Assembly: GCF_010974825.1 (NCBI RefSeq)
Contig: NZ_JAAILA010000011.1
Location: 1 to 64,000 of the forward strand
Reading direction: 5' to 3'
Source of the DNA: Aeromonas rivipollensis
Lineage (GTDB): Bacteria > Pseudomonadota > Gammaproteobacteria > Enterobacterales > Aeromonadaceae
Length of the DNA: 64,000 nucleotides
Position numbers and translations under genes: made by a program. A model generated the notes under the pieces. It was not told the origin of the DNA. It saw nothing but the letters and a program-made list of their open reading frames with translations, and searched no databases. Of the stretch, positions 24,050 through 32,958 are shown piece by piece. The first letter of the stretch is position 1, and each line of letters begins with the position of its first letter.

Positions 24050-27000
24050 TCATTGCTCCCCCCTGTGCACTCGCCGGGCCCGCCAGACCTGAAAGCGCTC
24101 CTGGGTGCCGATGACGAAGACAAAAAAGACCGGCACGAAGAAGATGGCCAGCAGGGTGCCGCTGATCATGCCGCCGAACACGCCGGTGCCGATGGCATGC
24201 TGGGTCTCCGCGCTGGCGCCGCTGGCGAGCATCAACGGCACCACGCCCAGGGTGAAGGCCAGCGAGGTCATCAGGATGGGGCGAAGACGCAGGCGTGCTG
24301 CAGTCACAGCCGCGTCTATCAGCGTGCGCCCCTCGGCGTGCAACTGGCGCGCAAACTCGACGATGAGGATGGCGTTTTTGGCCGACAGACCGATGATGGT
24401 GATCATGCCCACCTTGAAGAAGACGTCGTTGGGCATATCGCGCAGCATCACGGCGGCGACGGTGCCGAGTAACCCCAGCGGTACCACCAGCATCACCGAC
24501 AGCGGGATCGACCAGCTCTCGTAGAGCGCCGCCAGCACCAGGAAGACCACCAGCGCCGACAGCAGCATCAGCATGGGGGCCTGGGCCGCTGACTGACGCT
24601 CCTGCAACGACTGCCCCGTCCAGGCCAGGGCGAAGCCTTGCGGCAATTGCGCCACCAGGCGCTCCATCTCCTCCATGGCGGCGCCGCTGGATATCCCGGG
24701 TGCGGCACTCCCGGAAAGACGCACGGCGGGGAAGCCCTCGAAGCGCATCATCTGCTGCGGGGATTCGCTCCATACCGGTGTCACCACCTCCCGCAGGGGC
24801 ACCATGCCGCCGCTGGCATTGCGCACCCGCAGGCCGAGCACGTCGTCGAGCTGCATGCGTGCCTTGGCGTCGGCCTGCAGAATGACCTGCTGCATGTGTC
24901 CGCCGTTGGGGAAGTCGTTGACGTAAAGCGACCCCATCGCGGTCGACAGTGTGCTGCTCACACTGGTAAACGAGAGCCCCATGGCCTCGGCCTTCTGCCG
25001 GTTGATCTCGAGGTGAATGCTCTCGCCGGGGGGCAGGCTGTCAGGGTAGACATCGCTCACCACCTTGCTGTCGGCGGCAAGCGTCAGCAGTTGCGCCTGG
25101 GCGGCCAGCAGCGCGGCTTCCCCCCGATTGGCCCTGTCCTGCAGGAAGAGCGTGAAACCCGAAGAGGTGCCCAACTCGTCGATGGCCGGTGGCAACAGGC
25201 TCATCACTGTGCCTTCCCTGCTGTTGGCCATGGCCGCTTGAGCCAGCTCTGCTTCTTCGGCGGCCGTGGCACCATGGCGCTGATCCCAGTCTTTGAGCAT
25301 GGTGAAGGCCATGGCGGCATTGGGGCCTGCGCCGGAGAAGCTGAAGCCCTGCACCACCAGGTTGGTGTCCAGCGCCTCTCGAGAGGCCACATGGGCCTCG
25401 AACTCCTTGATCACCGCCAGGGTGCGCTCGCTGGTGGCGCCGGTCGGCAGCTGGATGGAGGTCATGAAGTAGCCCTGATCCTCGTCCGGCAGGAATGAGG
25501 AGGGCAACTGGGCGGCGGCGATGGCCAGCACGGCGCAGAGGGCAACGAAGGCCGCCATCATGCGTCCGCTGCGCCCGACCAGCCGGGTCACCCGGGCGCA
25601 GTAGCCTGCGGTGAGCCGCTCGAAACCCCGGTTGAAGGCACCTAAGAAGCCGCGCTTCTCATGATGGCTCGGGCTGACCGGACGCAGCAATGTGGCGCAC
25701 AGTGCCGGCGTCAGGGTCAGGGCGAGGAAGGCCGAAATGAGGATTGACACCGCCATCGACAGGGTGAACTGCTGGTAGATGACCCCCACCGAGCCGCTGC
25801 CGAACGCCATGGGGATGAACACAGCCGTGAGCACCAGGGTGATGCCGATCACCGCCCCGGTGATCTCCTTCATGGCCTGCGAGGTCGCCTCTCGGGGTGA
25901 CAGTCCCCGGGTGGCCATCAGGCGCTCGACGTTCTCCACCACCACTATGGCGTCGTCGACTATGATGCCGATGGCCAGCACCATGCCGAACATGGTCAGG
26001 GAGTTGATCGAGAAACCGGCGAGCAGCATCACCGCGAAGGTGCCGAGCAGGGCGATGGGGGCGACTATGGCCGGGATCAGGGTGTAGCGCAGGTTCTGCA
26101 GGAAGAGGAACATCACCAGGAACACCAGCACCATGGCTTCCAGCAGGGTGTGGATCACCTTGTCGATGGAGACCTTGACGAAGGGGGCCGAGTCAAACGG
26201 GATCGAGTAGACCATGCCCGCCGGCAGGGTAGGGGCGAGCTGGGCGAGACGGGTGCGCACCGCATCGGCGGTGCGCACGGCGTTGGCGCCAGGGGAGAGC
26301 TGGATGGCGGCGCTGGTGGCGGCCACGCCGTTCTCCCGGTTGGAAAAGGTGTAAGATTGCGCCCCCAGCTCGACCCTGGCGACATCACCCAGCACCAGCT
26401 TGGCGCCATCGGCGCCGGCCCGCAGCACTATGGCGGCGAACTCCTCCGGCGCCGTCAGCTGCCCCTGTACCCTGAGAGGAACCGTCAGGCGCTGTCCCGG
26501 CAGGGCGGGTTCGTCACCGACGCGCCCCGGTGCTATCTGGACGTTCTGCTGCTCGATGGCCTGCGCCACCTCGCCTATGGTCAGCCCATAGGCGGAGAGC
26601 TTGCCCGGATCCACCCAGATGCGCATGGCCTGCTCGGCGCCAAACAGCTGCACTCGTCCCACGCCGTCGATGCGGCGCAGCTCCTGAACGATATTGCGCG
26701 CCATGTAGTCGTTCAGGGCGACCTCATCAAAGCGGCCATCCGGCGAGGTCATGCCGACCATCATCAGAAAACCCGAAGAGGCGGACTCCACCTGCAGACC
26801 GTTCTGCCGCACCGCTTGCGGCAGGCGAGGTTCGACCGCCTTGATGCGGTTTTGCACGTCCATCTGGGCCAGATCCGGGTCTGTGCCCGGCTTGAAGGTG
26901 GCGGTGATCTGGGCGCTGCCCGAGGCATCCACCGACGACTCGAAGTAGAGCAGGTTCTTCACCCCCGACAGCTCGCGCTCGATAAGGCTCACCACGGCAT

Positions 27001-27175
27001 CGTTCAGGGTCTGCGGCGTGGCGCCCGGATAGGTGGCATAGAGGGTCACCGACACCGGCGCCACCGAGGGATAGCGGGAGATGGGCAGCTTGGGGATGGC
27101 GATGACCCCCGCCAGCACGATGAAGAGGGCGATCACCCAGGCAAATACCGGGCGATGAATAAAAAACTGCGGCAT
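24050..27175 (-). CDS. RND multidrug efflux transporter, AdeB-like (HAE-1)
   Basis: A 1041-residue inner-membrane proton/drug antiporter. Twelve membrane helices and two large periplasmic loops follow the usual plan; TM4 carries GIIVDDAIVVVENVERLM with the paired aspartates of the proton relay, and the second half has GLSAKNAILIVEF. From memory the N-terminus and TM4 region are closest to Acinetobacter AdeB (PQFFIHRPVFAWVIA, ELSGVKNLLYFES). It pairs with the membrane-fusion gene 14 bases upstream. No outer-membrane channel gene is adjacent, so it probably uses a TolC-type channel encoded elsewhere. Intact despite the truncation of its downstream neighbour. Confidence 0.92.
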   Translation of the reverse strand: MPQFFIHRPVFAWVIALFIVLAGVIAIPKLPISRYPSVAPVSVTLYATYPGATPQTLNDAVVSLIERELSGVKNLLYFESSVDASGSAQITATFKPGTDPDLAQMDVQNRIKAVEPRLPQAVRQNGLQVESASSGFLMMVGMTSPDGRFDEVALNDYMARNIVQELRRIDGVGRVQLFGAEQAMRIWVDPGKLSAYGLTIGEVAQAIEQQNVQIAPGRVGDEPALPGQRLTVPLRVQGQLTAPEEFAAIVLRAGADGAKLVLGDVARVELGAQSYTFSNRENGVAATSAAIQLSPGANAVRTADAVRTRLAQLAPTLPAGMVYSIPFDSAPFVKVSIDKVIHTLLEAMVLVFLVMFLFLQNLRYTLIPAIVAPIALLGTFAVMLLAGFSINSLTMFGMVLAIGIIVDDAIVVVENVERLMATRGLSPREATSQAMKEITGAVIGITLVLTAVFIPMAFGSGSVGVIYQQFTLSMAVSILISAFLALTLTPALCATLLRPVSPSHHEKRGFLGAFNRGFERLTAGYCARVTRLVGRSGRMMAAFVALCAVLAIAAAQLPSSFLPDEDQGYFMTSIQLPTGATSERTLAVIKEFEAHVASREALDTNLVVQGFSFSGAGPNAAMAFTMLKDWDQRHGATAAEEAELAQAAMANSREGTVMSLLPPAIDELGTSSGFTLFLQDRANRGEAALLAAQAQLLTLAADSKVVSDVYPDSLPPGESIHLEINRQKAEAMGLSFTSVSSTLSTAMGSLYVNDFPNGGHMQQVILQADAKARMQLDDVLGLRVRNASGGMVPLREVVTPVWSESPQQMMRFEGFPAVRLSGSAAPGISSGAAMEEMERLVAQLPQGFALAWTGQSLQERQSAAQAPMLMLLSALVVFLVLAALYESWSIPLSVMLVVPLGLLGTVAAVMLRDMPNDVFFKVGMITIIGLSAKNAILIVEFARQLHAEGRTLIDAAVTAARLRLRPILMTSLAFTLGVVPLMLASGASAETQHAIGTGVFGGMISGTLLAIFFVPVFFVFVIGTQERFQVWRARRVHRGEQ

Positions 27176-27189
27176 GGAATGTCTCCGAT

Positions 27190-28347
27190 TCAGCGGATGC
27201 CACCATCAGCCTGCTGGCTGACGGCGGGTGGTTGCCAGGGATGGGCAATGACCTGCGCCCCCGGGGTCAGGCGGTCGATCCCTTCGATCACCACCCGTTG
27301 CCCGGCGCTGAGCCCGGACGCGATGCGGTACTGGCGCGCCACCAGTTCAGCGGTGTTGACCGGCACCTGCTGTGCCTGCCCCTGGCCATCCACCACCCAC
27401 ACGCTGGTCTGGCCCGATGTGCGCACCAGGGCTTGCTGGGGCACGCTCAGGGCGCTGGCGTAGTGAGCCCGGGGAATGCGGGCCTGCACGTAGAGGCCGG
27501 GCAACAGGCGCCGCTCCGGGTTATCCACCAGTACTCGCAGCAACACGTCGCCGGTCCCGGCATCCACCTCGATGCCGGAGAAGAGGATGTGCCCCTGCAT
27601 GCCGAGCGGCTTGCCATCGCTGCCGAGGATCTCCACCGCCAGTTCAGGTGCCGTTGAGCCTGCCTGCTGGCGCAGGGTTTCCAGCACAGAGGCCGGTTGG
27701 CGGACATCGACATAGACCTGATCGATCTGCTGGATCCTGGCCATGGGGGTGGCATCGGTCGGCGACACCAGGGCACCTTCGCTCACCAGGGCCTGATCGA
27801 TGCGCCCGGCGATGGGGGCCTCTACGCTGGCAAATTGCAGGTTCAGCTTGTGCCGTGCCAGGGTCGCCTGGGCCTGGGCCACGTCGGCGGCCGCCTGATC
27901 CCGCAGGGAGAGGGCGTCGTCATAGGTCTGGCGACTGATGGCCTCGGTGCGCAGCAGCGGCACCAGGCGGTCAACCTGGATGCGGGCGCGCGCCAGCACG
28001 GCCTCGGCCCGCTGCAATGCCGCGGCGGCGCTGTCGACGTCTGTCTTGAAGGGGGCCGGGTTTATCTGGAACAGCACTGTACCCGCGCTGATCTCGGCGC
28101 CCTGCTCGAACAGGCGGCGCTGCACTATGCCGCTGATCTGGGCCCGAATTTCGGCGCTGCGCAGCGCCGCCACCCGGGCGGGCAGATCCTCGCTGATGAC
28201 AAGATCTTCTCCTGCCAGCGTCATCACCGATACCTGGAGGGGGGCCGGCGCATCTTGCGCTTGCGGCGCCCCATCGCAACCCGCCAACCCGAATACGGCA
28301 ATGACTGCAAGCAGGGTGCCCGCATACCGCTGTTTGACAAACATCAT
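27190..28347 (-). CDS. RND membrane fusion protein, AdeA-like lipoprotein
   Basis: Periplasmic adaptor linking the RND pump to its outer-membrane channel. The N-terminal signal ends in a lipobox (FGLAGC), so it is anchored as a lipoprotein. Lipoyl/barrel-sandwich halves (RAQISGIVQRRLFEQGAEIS and LQFASVEAPIAGRIDQALVS) surround a coiled-coil hairpin. The MARIQQIDQVYVDVRQP segment is strongly like AdeA. Two close ATGs and a GTG could start it; I choose 28347. It is the first gene of the pump operon, divergent from the two-component genes. Confidence 0.9.
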   Translation of the reverse strand: MMFVKQRYAGTLLAVIAVFGLAGCDGAPQAQDAPAPLQVSVMTLAGEDLVISEDLPARVAALRSAEIRAQISGIVQRRLFEQGAEISAGTVLFQINPAPFKTDVDSAAAALQRAEAVLARARIQVDRLVPLLRTEAISRQTYDDALSLRDQAAADVAQAQATLARHKLNLQFASVEAPIAGRIDQALVSEGALVSPTDATPMARIQQIDQVYVDVRQPASVLETLRQQAGSTAPELAVEILGSDGKPLGMQGHILFSGIEVDAGTGDVLLRVLVDNPERRLLPGLYVQARIPRAHYASALSVPQQALVRTSGQTSVWVVDGQGQAQQVPVNTAELVARQYRIASGLSAGQRVVIEGIDRLTPGAQVIAHPWQPPAVSQQADGGIR

Positions 28348-28502
28348 ACTCACCTAGTTAAACCGTCTCCCCGGCGTGCTGTTGCCGCGAGAGCACATCG
28401 AGCGGGCATTATGGAGAGGGGCTATTGCGAATGATTCGAGGCTTTGTGGAGAATCCATGGAGGCGGTGATAAAGTTCAAGCCCACCATTTTCGAGTCCGA
28501 CC

Positions 28503-29231
28503 ATGTCGTATCTTCCTGCTTCCGCCAGCCCGGCGGCCCAGTCACTGGTACTGATTGCAGAGGATGAAGCCGAGATCGCCGACATCCTCGCCGCTTACCT
28601 GCAACGTCACGGATTGCGTACTCTTCATGCCGCCGATGGCCGCGAAGCCCTGGCCATGCACCAGGCATTCAAGCCCGATCTCCTGCTGCTGGATGTACAG
28701 ATGCCGCAGCTCGATGGCTGGCAGGTGCTCAGCGAGATCCGGGCCCGTGGCGACACGCCTGTGATCATGCTGACCGCCCTGGACCAGGACCTCGACAAAT
28801 TGATGGGGCTGCGCATGGGGGCGGATGACTATGTGGTCAAACCCTTCAACCCGGCCGAAGTGGTGGCCCGGGTTCAGGCCGTGCTCAGGCGCACCAAGGC
28901 CGCAACCCCCGCCACTGCCCGGGTGCTGCGGGTCGGCCCCTTCCAGATCGATCTGGAGAGTCACGAAGCCAGCATTTGCCGCGATGACGGGCAACAGCGG
29001 CTGGAGCTGACCCTGACCGAGTTCAAGTTGCTCGCCTCCCTGATGCGGGCGCCGAAACGGGTGTTCAGCCGCGCCGAGCTGCTGACCCACTGCCTGCCCG
29101 AAGGGGATACCCAGGAACGCACTGTGGACAGCCACATCAGCAAGCTGCGCAAGAAATTCGAGGCCCACGGCATCCAGGGGGTACCTGCCAGTGTCTGGGG
29201 GGTCGGTTATCGCTTCGGTGGCGACGCATGA
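28503..29231 (+). CDS. OmpR-family response regulator, AdeR-like
   Basis: A 242-residue regulator. The receiver domain (residues about 16-130) has the acidic pair EDE, the phosphorylation site in LLLDVQMPQLDGW and the conserved Lys in VVKPFNP; the C-terminal winged helix contains LTEFKLLASLM and ERTVDSHISKLRKKFE. The MLTALDQDLDKLMGLRMGADD stretch is very close to AdeR of Acinetobacter, the activator of adeAB. Its divergent position next to the adaptor gene supports the same role. The 150-base intergenic region should contain its binding site. It overlaps the kinase gene by four bases. Confidence 0.9.
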   Translation: MSYLPASASPAAQSLVLIAEDEAEIADILAAYLQRHGLRTLHAADGREALAMHQAFKPDLLLLDVQMPQLDGWQVLSEIRARGDTPVIMLTALDQDLDKLMGLRMGADDYVVKPFNPAEVVARVQAVLRRTKAATPATARVLRVGPFQIDLESHEASICRDDGQQRLELTLTEFKLLASLMRAPKRVFSRAELLTHCLPEGDTQERTVDSHISKLRKKFEAHGIQGVPASVWGVGYRFGGDA

Positions 29232-30307
29232 AACCGGCACCAGGCCTGCGCAGGCAGATCATCCACGCCCTGGGCCTGATGGCGCTTGGCATCATCTCCC
29301 TCGCAGTGATCGGCACCTATGTGTTTTATGCCATCGCCGTGACCTACCTGCCCGGCAGCATCTCCGAGAGCTGGATACCCTCGAGGGTGGAGATGATCTG
29401 GGTCGGCTCTACCATTCTCATCGCCTTGGGGATGGCGCTGTACGTGGCGGCGCGCCTCTCTCGCCGCATCCTGACCCCCCTCAACTCGGTGGCAAACAGC
29501 CTGCGAGAGGTGGCAGAGGGCAGGCTCGACGCCCGCGTGCCGATCGATGAACAGGCAATAGGGGAGACGGCGCAACTGGTGCGCGACTTCAACACCATGG
29601 CCGAGCGGCTGCAGAGCATGACCCGCGAGCGGGAGTTCTGGAATGCCGCCATCGCCCACGAATTGCGTACTCCCGTGACCATTTTGCGCGGCCGCCTGCA
29701 GGGGCTGGCCGAAGGGGTATTTTTGCCAGAGCGCGAACTCTTCGAAAGCTTGTTGCGTCAGGTGGAGGGCCTCACCCACCTGATCGAAGACCTGCGGGTA
29801 CTCAGTCTCAACGACAGTGGCCACCTGGAATTGCAACGCTCAGAGGTCAGTCTGGCAGACGAGCTCAGTGTGGTGCTTGACGCCTTTGCCAGCCCCCTGG
29901 CCGCGAGCGGTTTCATGCTGAAGCGGGAGCTCGATGCCGAACTTCATGTCTGTTGCGATGCACTTCGCATCCGTCAGGCCCTGATGGCCCTGCTGGAAAA
30001 TGCCCAGAAGCACGCGGTGCCGGGCATGCTGACAGTGCGCCTGCAACGCTCGGGTGCCCTGTGCACTCTGAGCGTGGAAGATGAAGGTCCAGGCATCGGC
30101 GAGGAGGTTGCTGCCTATATCTTCGATGCGTTTCGCCGGGGGGATCCGTCGCGCTCGCGCAAGAGCGGCGGCAGCGGGCTCGGGCTCGCCGTGGTCAAGG
30201 CCATTGCCGAGGCCCACGGCGGCAGTGCCCTCTGCCAGCCCAACGGGTGGGGCGGCACCACATTCCTGCTTTCCTGGCCCATCCTGGCCGCTGACGACAG
30301 GCCATGA
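29228..30307 (+). CDS. sensor histidine kinase, AdeS-like
   Basis: A 359-residue membrane kinase. Two membrane helices (about residues 14-37 and 60-80) enclose a short periplasmic loop, then come a HAMP domain, the phospho-acceptor H-box NAAIAHELRTPVTILRGRL, and ATPase boxes LLENAQKHA, DEGPGIGEEV and GGSGLGLAVVKAI. The H-box region closely matches AdeS. The signal sensed is unknown. It shares a start/stop overlap with the response regulator. A weak stem (catcc / gggatg) with T5 near 30414-30437 could end the transcript; nothing else is seen up to 30515. Confidence 0.9.
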   Translation: MKPAPGLRRQIIHALGLMALGIISLAVIGTYVFYAIAVTYLPGSISESWIPSRVEMIWVGSTILIALGMALYVAARLSRRILTPLNSVANSLREVAEGRLDARVPIDEQAIGETAQLVRDFNTMAERLQSMTREREFWNAAIAHELRTPVTILRGRLQGLAEGVFLPERELFESLLRQVEGLTHLIEDLRVLSLNDSGHLELQRSEVSLADELSVVLDAFASPLAASGFMLKRELDAELHVCCDALRIRQALMALLENAQKHAVPGMLTVRLQRSGALCTLSVEDEGPGIGEEVAAYIFDAFRRGDPSRSRKSGGSGLGLAVVKAIAEAHGGSALCQPNGWGGTTFLLSWPILAADDRP

Positions 30308-30515
30308 CTCCTGCCAGCCTCCTCCTTTATCTGTTGCGGGTGTGGTGCGGGAAGCCTGATCCGCAGCGATGGATGAGCGAGGTTATGCCCTTCTCCACAT
30401 ACCCAAGTTCATCCGATTGATTGGGATGGCTTTTTCTGGTCTGTGAGTTTTCAGCTCCCGTCCCTTCGCCCACGCCATGCTCTTCCTCCATCTCACCGCG
30501 TCGGTGCGGCCGATC

Positions 30516-31598
30516 TCAGGCCAGGGCCGCAGACAGTCCTTGTGCCAGATAACCCATCAGGATGGCCATTCCCAGGATCACGGTGAGGAATGCCACCATC
30601 ATGGGGGTTCTGAACATCGACTTGAGCAGGATCACCTCGGTCAGACTGGCCCCCGCACTGCCGATGATGAGTGCCATCACAGCCCCCATGCCCATCCCTT
30701 TGCCCAGCAGCACAGATGCCAGAGGGATCACGGCCTCTGCCCGGATATAGAGCGGAATGCCCACAACGGCGCTGAATGGGATCGCCAGCGGGTTGTCAGC
30801 CCCGGCGTGGGCGGCTATCCACTCTGCCGGAATAAAGCCGTAGATAAATGACCCGACGAGTACCCCCAGCAGCAGGTAGGGCAGCACCTCCCTGAATTGT
30901 TGCCAGGCATCCGCCCGCGCCTTGGCGAAGGCCGTGGATCTCACCGGCGCCTGAGTCAGGGCCCCAGTGCCGTCTGCGCAGCAAGAGATGGCTGGCGTGG
31001 CCTCGGGTTGTGAGGGCCGGCAAGATGCCTGAGCCTTTAGCGGTGTTACTGACTTGATAGCCTTGCTTGAGCAGCAAGCTGTTGCATTCACACTGGCAGC
31101 TTCACTCGTCGTGGTGCCACAACCCGTGCCACAGCTGCTTTGCTTGGCCTCTTTGGGGTCAATCATATGACGCTCGAATCCCAGCATGTCCAGCAGCATG
31201 CTCGCCAGTACAGAGACGCCGGCGGCGATAACGCCATACAGGACCGTCAGTTTCCAGCCGAAGGTGACCCACATCAGGCCGACGATGATCGGATTGAGCA
31301 GCGGCGAGACGAACAGGAAGGTCAGGGTTGGCCCGAAACCGGCTTTGGCGGACAGGAGTCCGCGCAGCATGGGGATGGTCGAGCAACTGCAAAAGGGGGT
31401 CAGGGCACCCAGTAGAGCCGAAATCAAATAGCCTCTGCCTTTTCGAGCCCCCAGCATGGCCTGGATCTTGGTATCGGGGATCTTCTGGCGGATCAGGCTG
31501 ACGGCGGCACTGATCACCAGGAACAGCACCGAGAGTTCGACGGCCAGGAACACAAACATCCGAGATGCATCCGTCAGCATGGTTAACCAGTCATTCAT
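30516..31598 (-). CDS. ArsP/YraQ-type permease (UPF0718)
   Basis: A membrane protein with about eight helices and the family hallmark LLGALTPFCSCSTIPMLRGL, in which the paired cysteines are thought to bind arsenicals in ArsP, an exporter of trivalent organoarsenicals. A second conserved block is VVGIPLYIRAEAVIPLASVL. The central cytoplasmic loop (about residues 150-215) is unusually rich in cysteine pairs (CGTGCG, ACCSS, CCADG), suggesting metalloid handling. The start at 31598 gives proper spacing to agagga; ATG 31604 is the alternative. It is divergent from arsR and shares its operator region. Whether it exports organic arsenic here is inferred. Confidence 0.8.
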   Translation of the reverse strand: MNDWLTMLTDASRMFVFLAVELSVLFLVISAAVSLIRQKIPDTKIQAMLGARKGRGYLISALLGALTPFCSCSTIPMLRGLLSAKAGFGPTLTFLFVSPLLNPIIVGLMWVTFGWKLTVLYGVIAAGVSVLASMLLDMLGFERHMIDPKEAKQSSCGTGCGTTTSEAASVNATACCSSKAIKSVTPLKAQASCRPSQPEATPAISCCADGTGALTQAPVRSTAFAKARADAWQQFREVLPYLLLGVLVGSFIYGFIPAEWIAAHAGADNPLAIPFSAVVGIPLYIRAEAVIPLASVLLGKGMGMGAVMALIIGSAGASLTEVILLKSMFRTPMMVAFLTVILGMAILMGYLAQGLSAALA

Positions 31599-31622
31599 CT
31601 TCATATCCTCTTGAGTTTGACT

Positions 31623-31682
31623 ATATTTCTAAAATAATCGAAGTATGTGGGTGGTCAAGATATTTCTGGTAATATCGAAATG
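31623..31682. promoter_or_regulatory. two ArsR-type operator candidates
   Basis: Two copies of an imperfect inverted repeat of the form ATATTTC-n9-CGAA(G/A)T(A/G)T at 31623-31646 and 31660-31682 lie between the divergent permease gene and arsR, one near each promoter. ArsR dimers bind such AT-rich palindromes and leave when arsenite is bound. Confidence 0.55.
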
Positions 31683-31705
31683 TCATCTATGAAGAGGGTT
31701 GGAGC

Positions 31706-32002
31706 ATGGAGTTGGAAGCGGTCGCCAAGGCATTGAAAGAGTTGGGTCACCCGACTCGCTTGTTCATTTTCAAGCACCTGGTCAAGGCCGGGGAGCAAGG
31801 CCTGCCCGTGGGAGACTTGCAAAAGCAGCTCGCCATTCCCGCCTCGACCCTGAGCCATCATATTGCGGCCCTGGTTTCGGTCGGGCTGGTCAAGCAGAAC
31901 CGGGAGAGCCGCACCCTGCTGTGCGTCTCTCAATACGAGGTGCTGGAAGAGATCATCGCGTTTTTCCGCGAGGAGTGTTGTGTGAACGACAAGAGGGAGT
32001 GA
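31706..32002 (+). CDS. arsR: ArsR-family repressor (first copy)
   Basis: A 98-residue winged-helix repressor. The recognition helix region is LQKQLAIPASTLSHHIAALVSVGLV. The N-terminal helix lacks the classical CVC metal site; instead a vicinal cysteine pair (C91, C92) lies near the C-terminus, the arrangement of the type found in Acidithiobacillus-like ArsR proteins where As(III) binds C-terminal thiols. It is divergent from the permease gene and followed 87 bases later by a second arsR with the same C-terminal pair. It probably controls the permease and itself. Confidence 0.88.
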   Translation: MELEAVAKALKELGHPTRLFIFKHLVKAGEQGLPVGDLQKQLAIPASTLSHHIAALVSVGLVKQNRESRTLLCVSQYEVLEEIIAFFREECCVNDKRE

Positions 32003-32030
32003 GGAGATCGACGATAGGCTCTGGCCATGT

Positions 32031-32068
32031 TGATCATTTCAATAATTCTTGTATAGTTGAAATCATGA
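32031..32068 (+). promoter_or_regulatory. ArsR-type operator before the second arsR
   Basis: Inverted repeat ATTTCAA (32036-32042) / TTGAAAT (32057-32063) with partly matching flanks, 20 bases before the second arsR start. The sequence differs from the two upstream operator candidates, so the two repressors may recognise different sites. Confidence 0.55.
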
Positions 32069-32089
32069 AGTGAATGAAGGGGAAGTTCC

Positions 32090-32458
32090 ATGAACAAAGA
32101 GATCGCCACCAAGGTATTCGAGTCCCTCGCATCCGGCATTCGCCTCGATGTGTGGCGTCTGCTGGTCAAGGCCGGGTTGGAAGGTCAGGTCGCCGGCCAG
32201 CTGGCCAGCGAACTCGACATAGCCCCCAACACCCTCTCGTTTCACCTGAAAGCCATGCTGCACGCGGGCCTGCTCTCGGTGGAGCAGGAGGGGCGCTTTT
32301 TGCGCTATCGCGCCAACATTCCCCTGATGCTGAGTCTTATCGGCTACCTCACCGAGGAGTGCTGCGCCGGTCATCCGGAAGCCTGCGGGGTGATGAGGGC
32401 CGAATCCGGCTGCTCGCCCCATGTGTTGCCTGCGCAGCCTTGCTGCAATGAGGAGTAG
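32090..32458 (+). CDS. arsR: ArsR-family repressor (second copy)
   Basis: A 122-residue repressor with recognition helix LASELDIAPNTLSFHLKAML. The As(III) site is again C-terminal: C91 and C92 with C99, and a further CC pair at 118-119 in a tail absent from the first copy. It begins the long ars operon and ends two bases before arsD. Its private palindrome suggests autoregulation of arsR-arsD-arsA and downstream genes separately from the permease branch. This paralogue is not closely identical to the first, so they did not arise by a recent duplication. Confidence 0.9.
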   Translation: MNKEIATKVFESLASGIRLDVWRLLVKAGLEGQVAGQLASELDIAPNTLSFHLKAMLHAGLLSVEQEGRFLRYRANIPLMLSLIGYLTEECCAGHPEACGVMRAESGCSPHVLPAQPCCNEE

Positions 32459-32461
32459 ATC

Positions 32462-32890
32462 ATGAGACTGATACAAGTATTCGACCCGGCCCTGTGCTGT
32501 TCCAGCGGGGTATGTGGCGCAGAGGTTGATCAGGCGCTGGTGACCTTTGCCGGTGATGCCGAATGGCTCAAGCAGCAGGGTGGCTCTCTATACCGATTCA
32601 ACCTGGCACAACAACCCCTGGTCTTCGCCGAGACCCCGGCAGTGGCTTCCTTCCTGGAACTGACCGGGGAAGAAGGACTGCCTGTGACCCTGGTGGATGG
32701 TCAGGTGGTACTCACAGGTCGTTACCCCAGCCGCGCTGAACTGATCCGTTATGCAGGATTGGCGTTGCCGAAAGCCCCGGGAAGTGATGGCACAGAAGTC
32801 GAACCGTCAGATGTCGAGCCAAGCAAAGCGGGCGTCATCAAGGGGATCGTCAAGAGTGGCTGCTGCTCCGGTAGCAGTGGTTGCTGCTAA
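32462..32890 (+). CDS. arsD: arsenite metallochaperone ArsD
   Basis: A 142-residue chaperone that hands As(III)/Sb(III) to ArsA and raises its affinity. The essential cysteines C12, C13 and C18 (DPALCCSSGVCGAE) are present, and two further vicinal pairs are found at 134-135 and 141-142, as in plasmid R773 ArsD. The thioredoxin-like fold continues with VTLVDGQVVLTGRYPSRAEL. Ends 68 bases before arsA, which has its own aggag site. Confidence 0.95.
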   Translation: MRLIQVFDPALCCSSGVCGAEVDQALVTFAGDAEWLKQQGGSLYRFNLAQQPLVFAETPAVASFLELTGEEGLPVTLVDGQVVLTGRYPSRAELIRYAGLALPKAPGSDGTEVEPSDVEPSKAGVIKGIVKSGCCSGSSGCC

Positions 32891-32958
32891 GCGTCATTGC
32901 CTGGCTGGCAAGTTCTCTGTTCGGTCATTTGCCTCGTCGTTTCTGATAGGAGTCTCTC

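Noticed and set aside
23934..24773. Upstream open extension of the MFS frame (418 codons in all)
   Set aside because: It lies antiparallel in phase over the RND pump gene on the same strand and is only an out-of-frame shadow; the ATG at 23933 has its own strong ribosome binding site.
26150..28434. Long plus-strand open frames over the RND pump and adaptor genes
   Set aside because: They are antisense shadows of GC-rich genes, rich in His, Arg and Gly with no recognisable motif.
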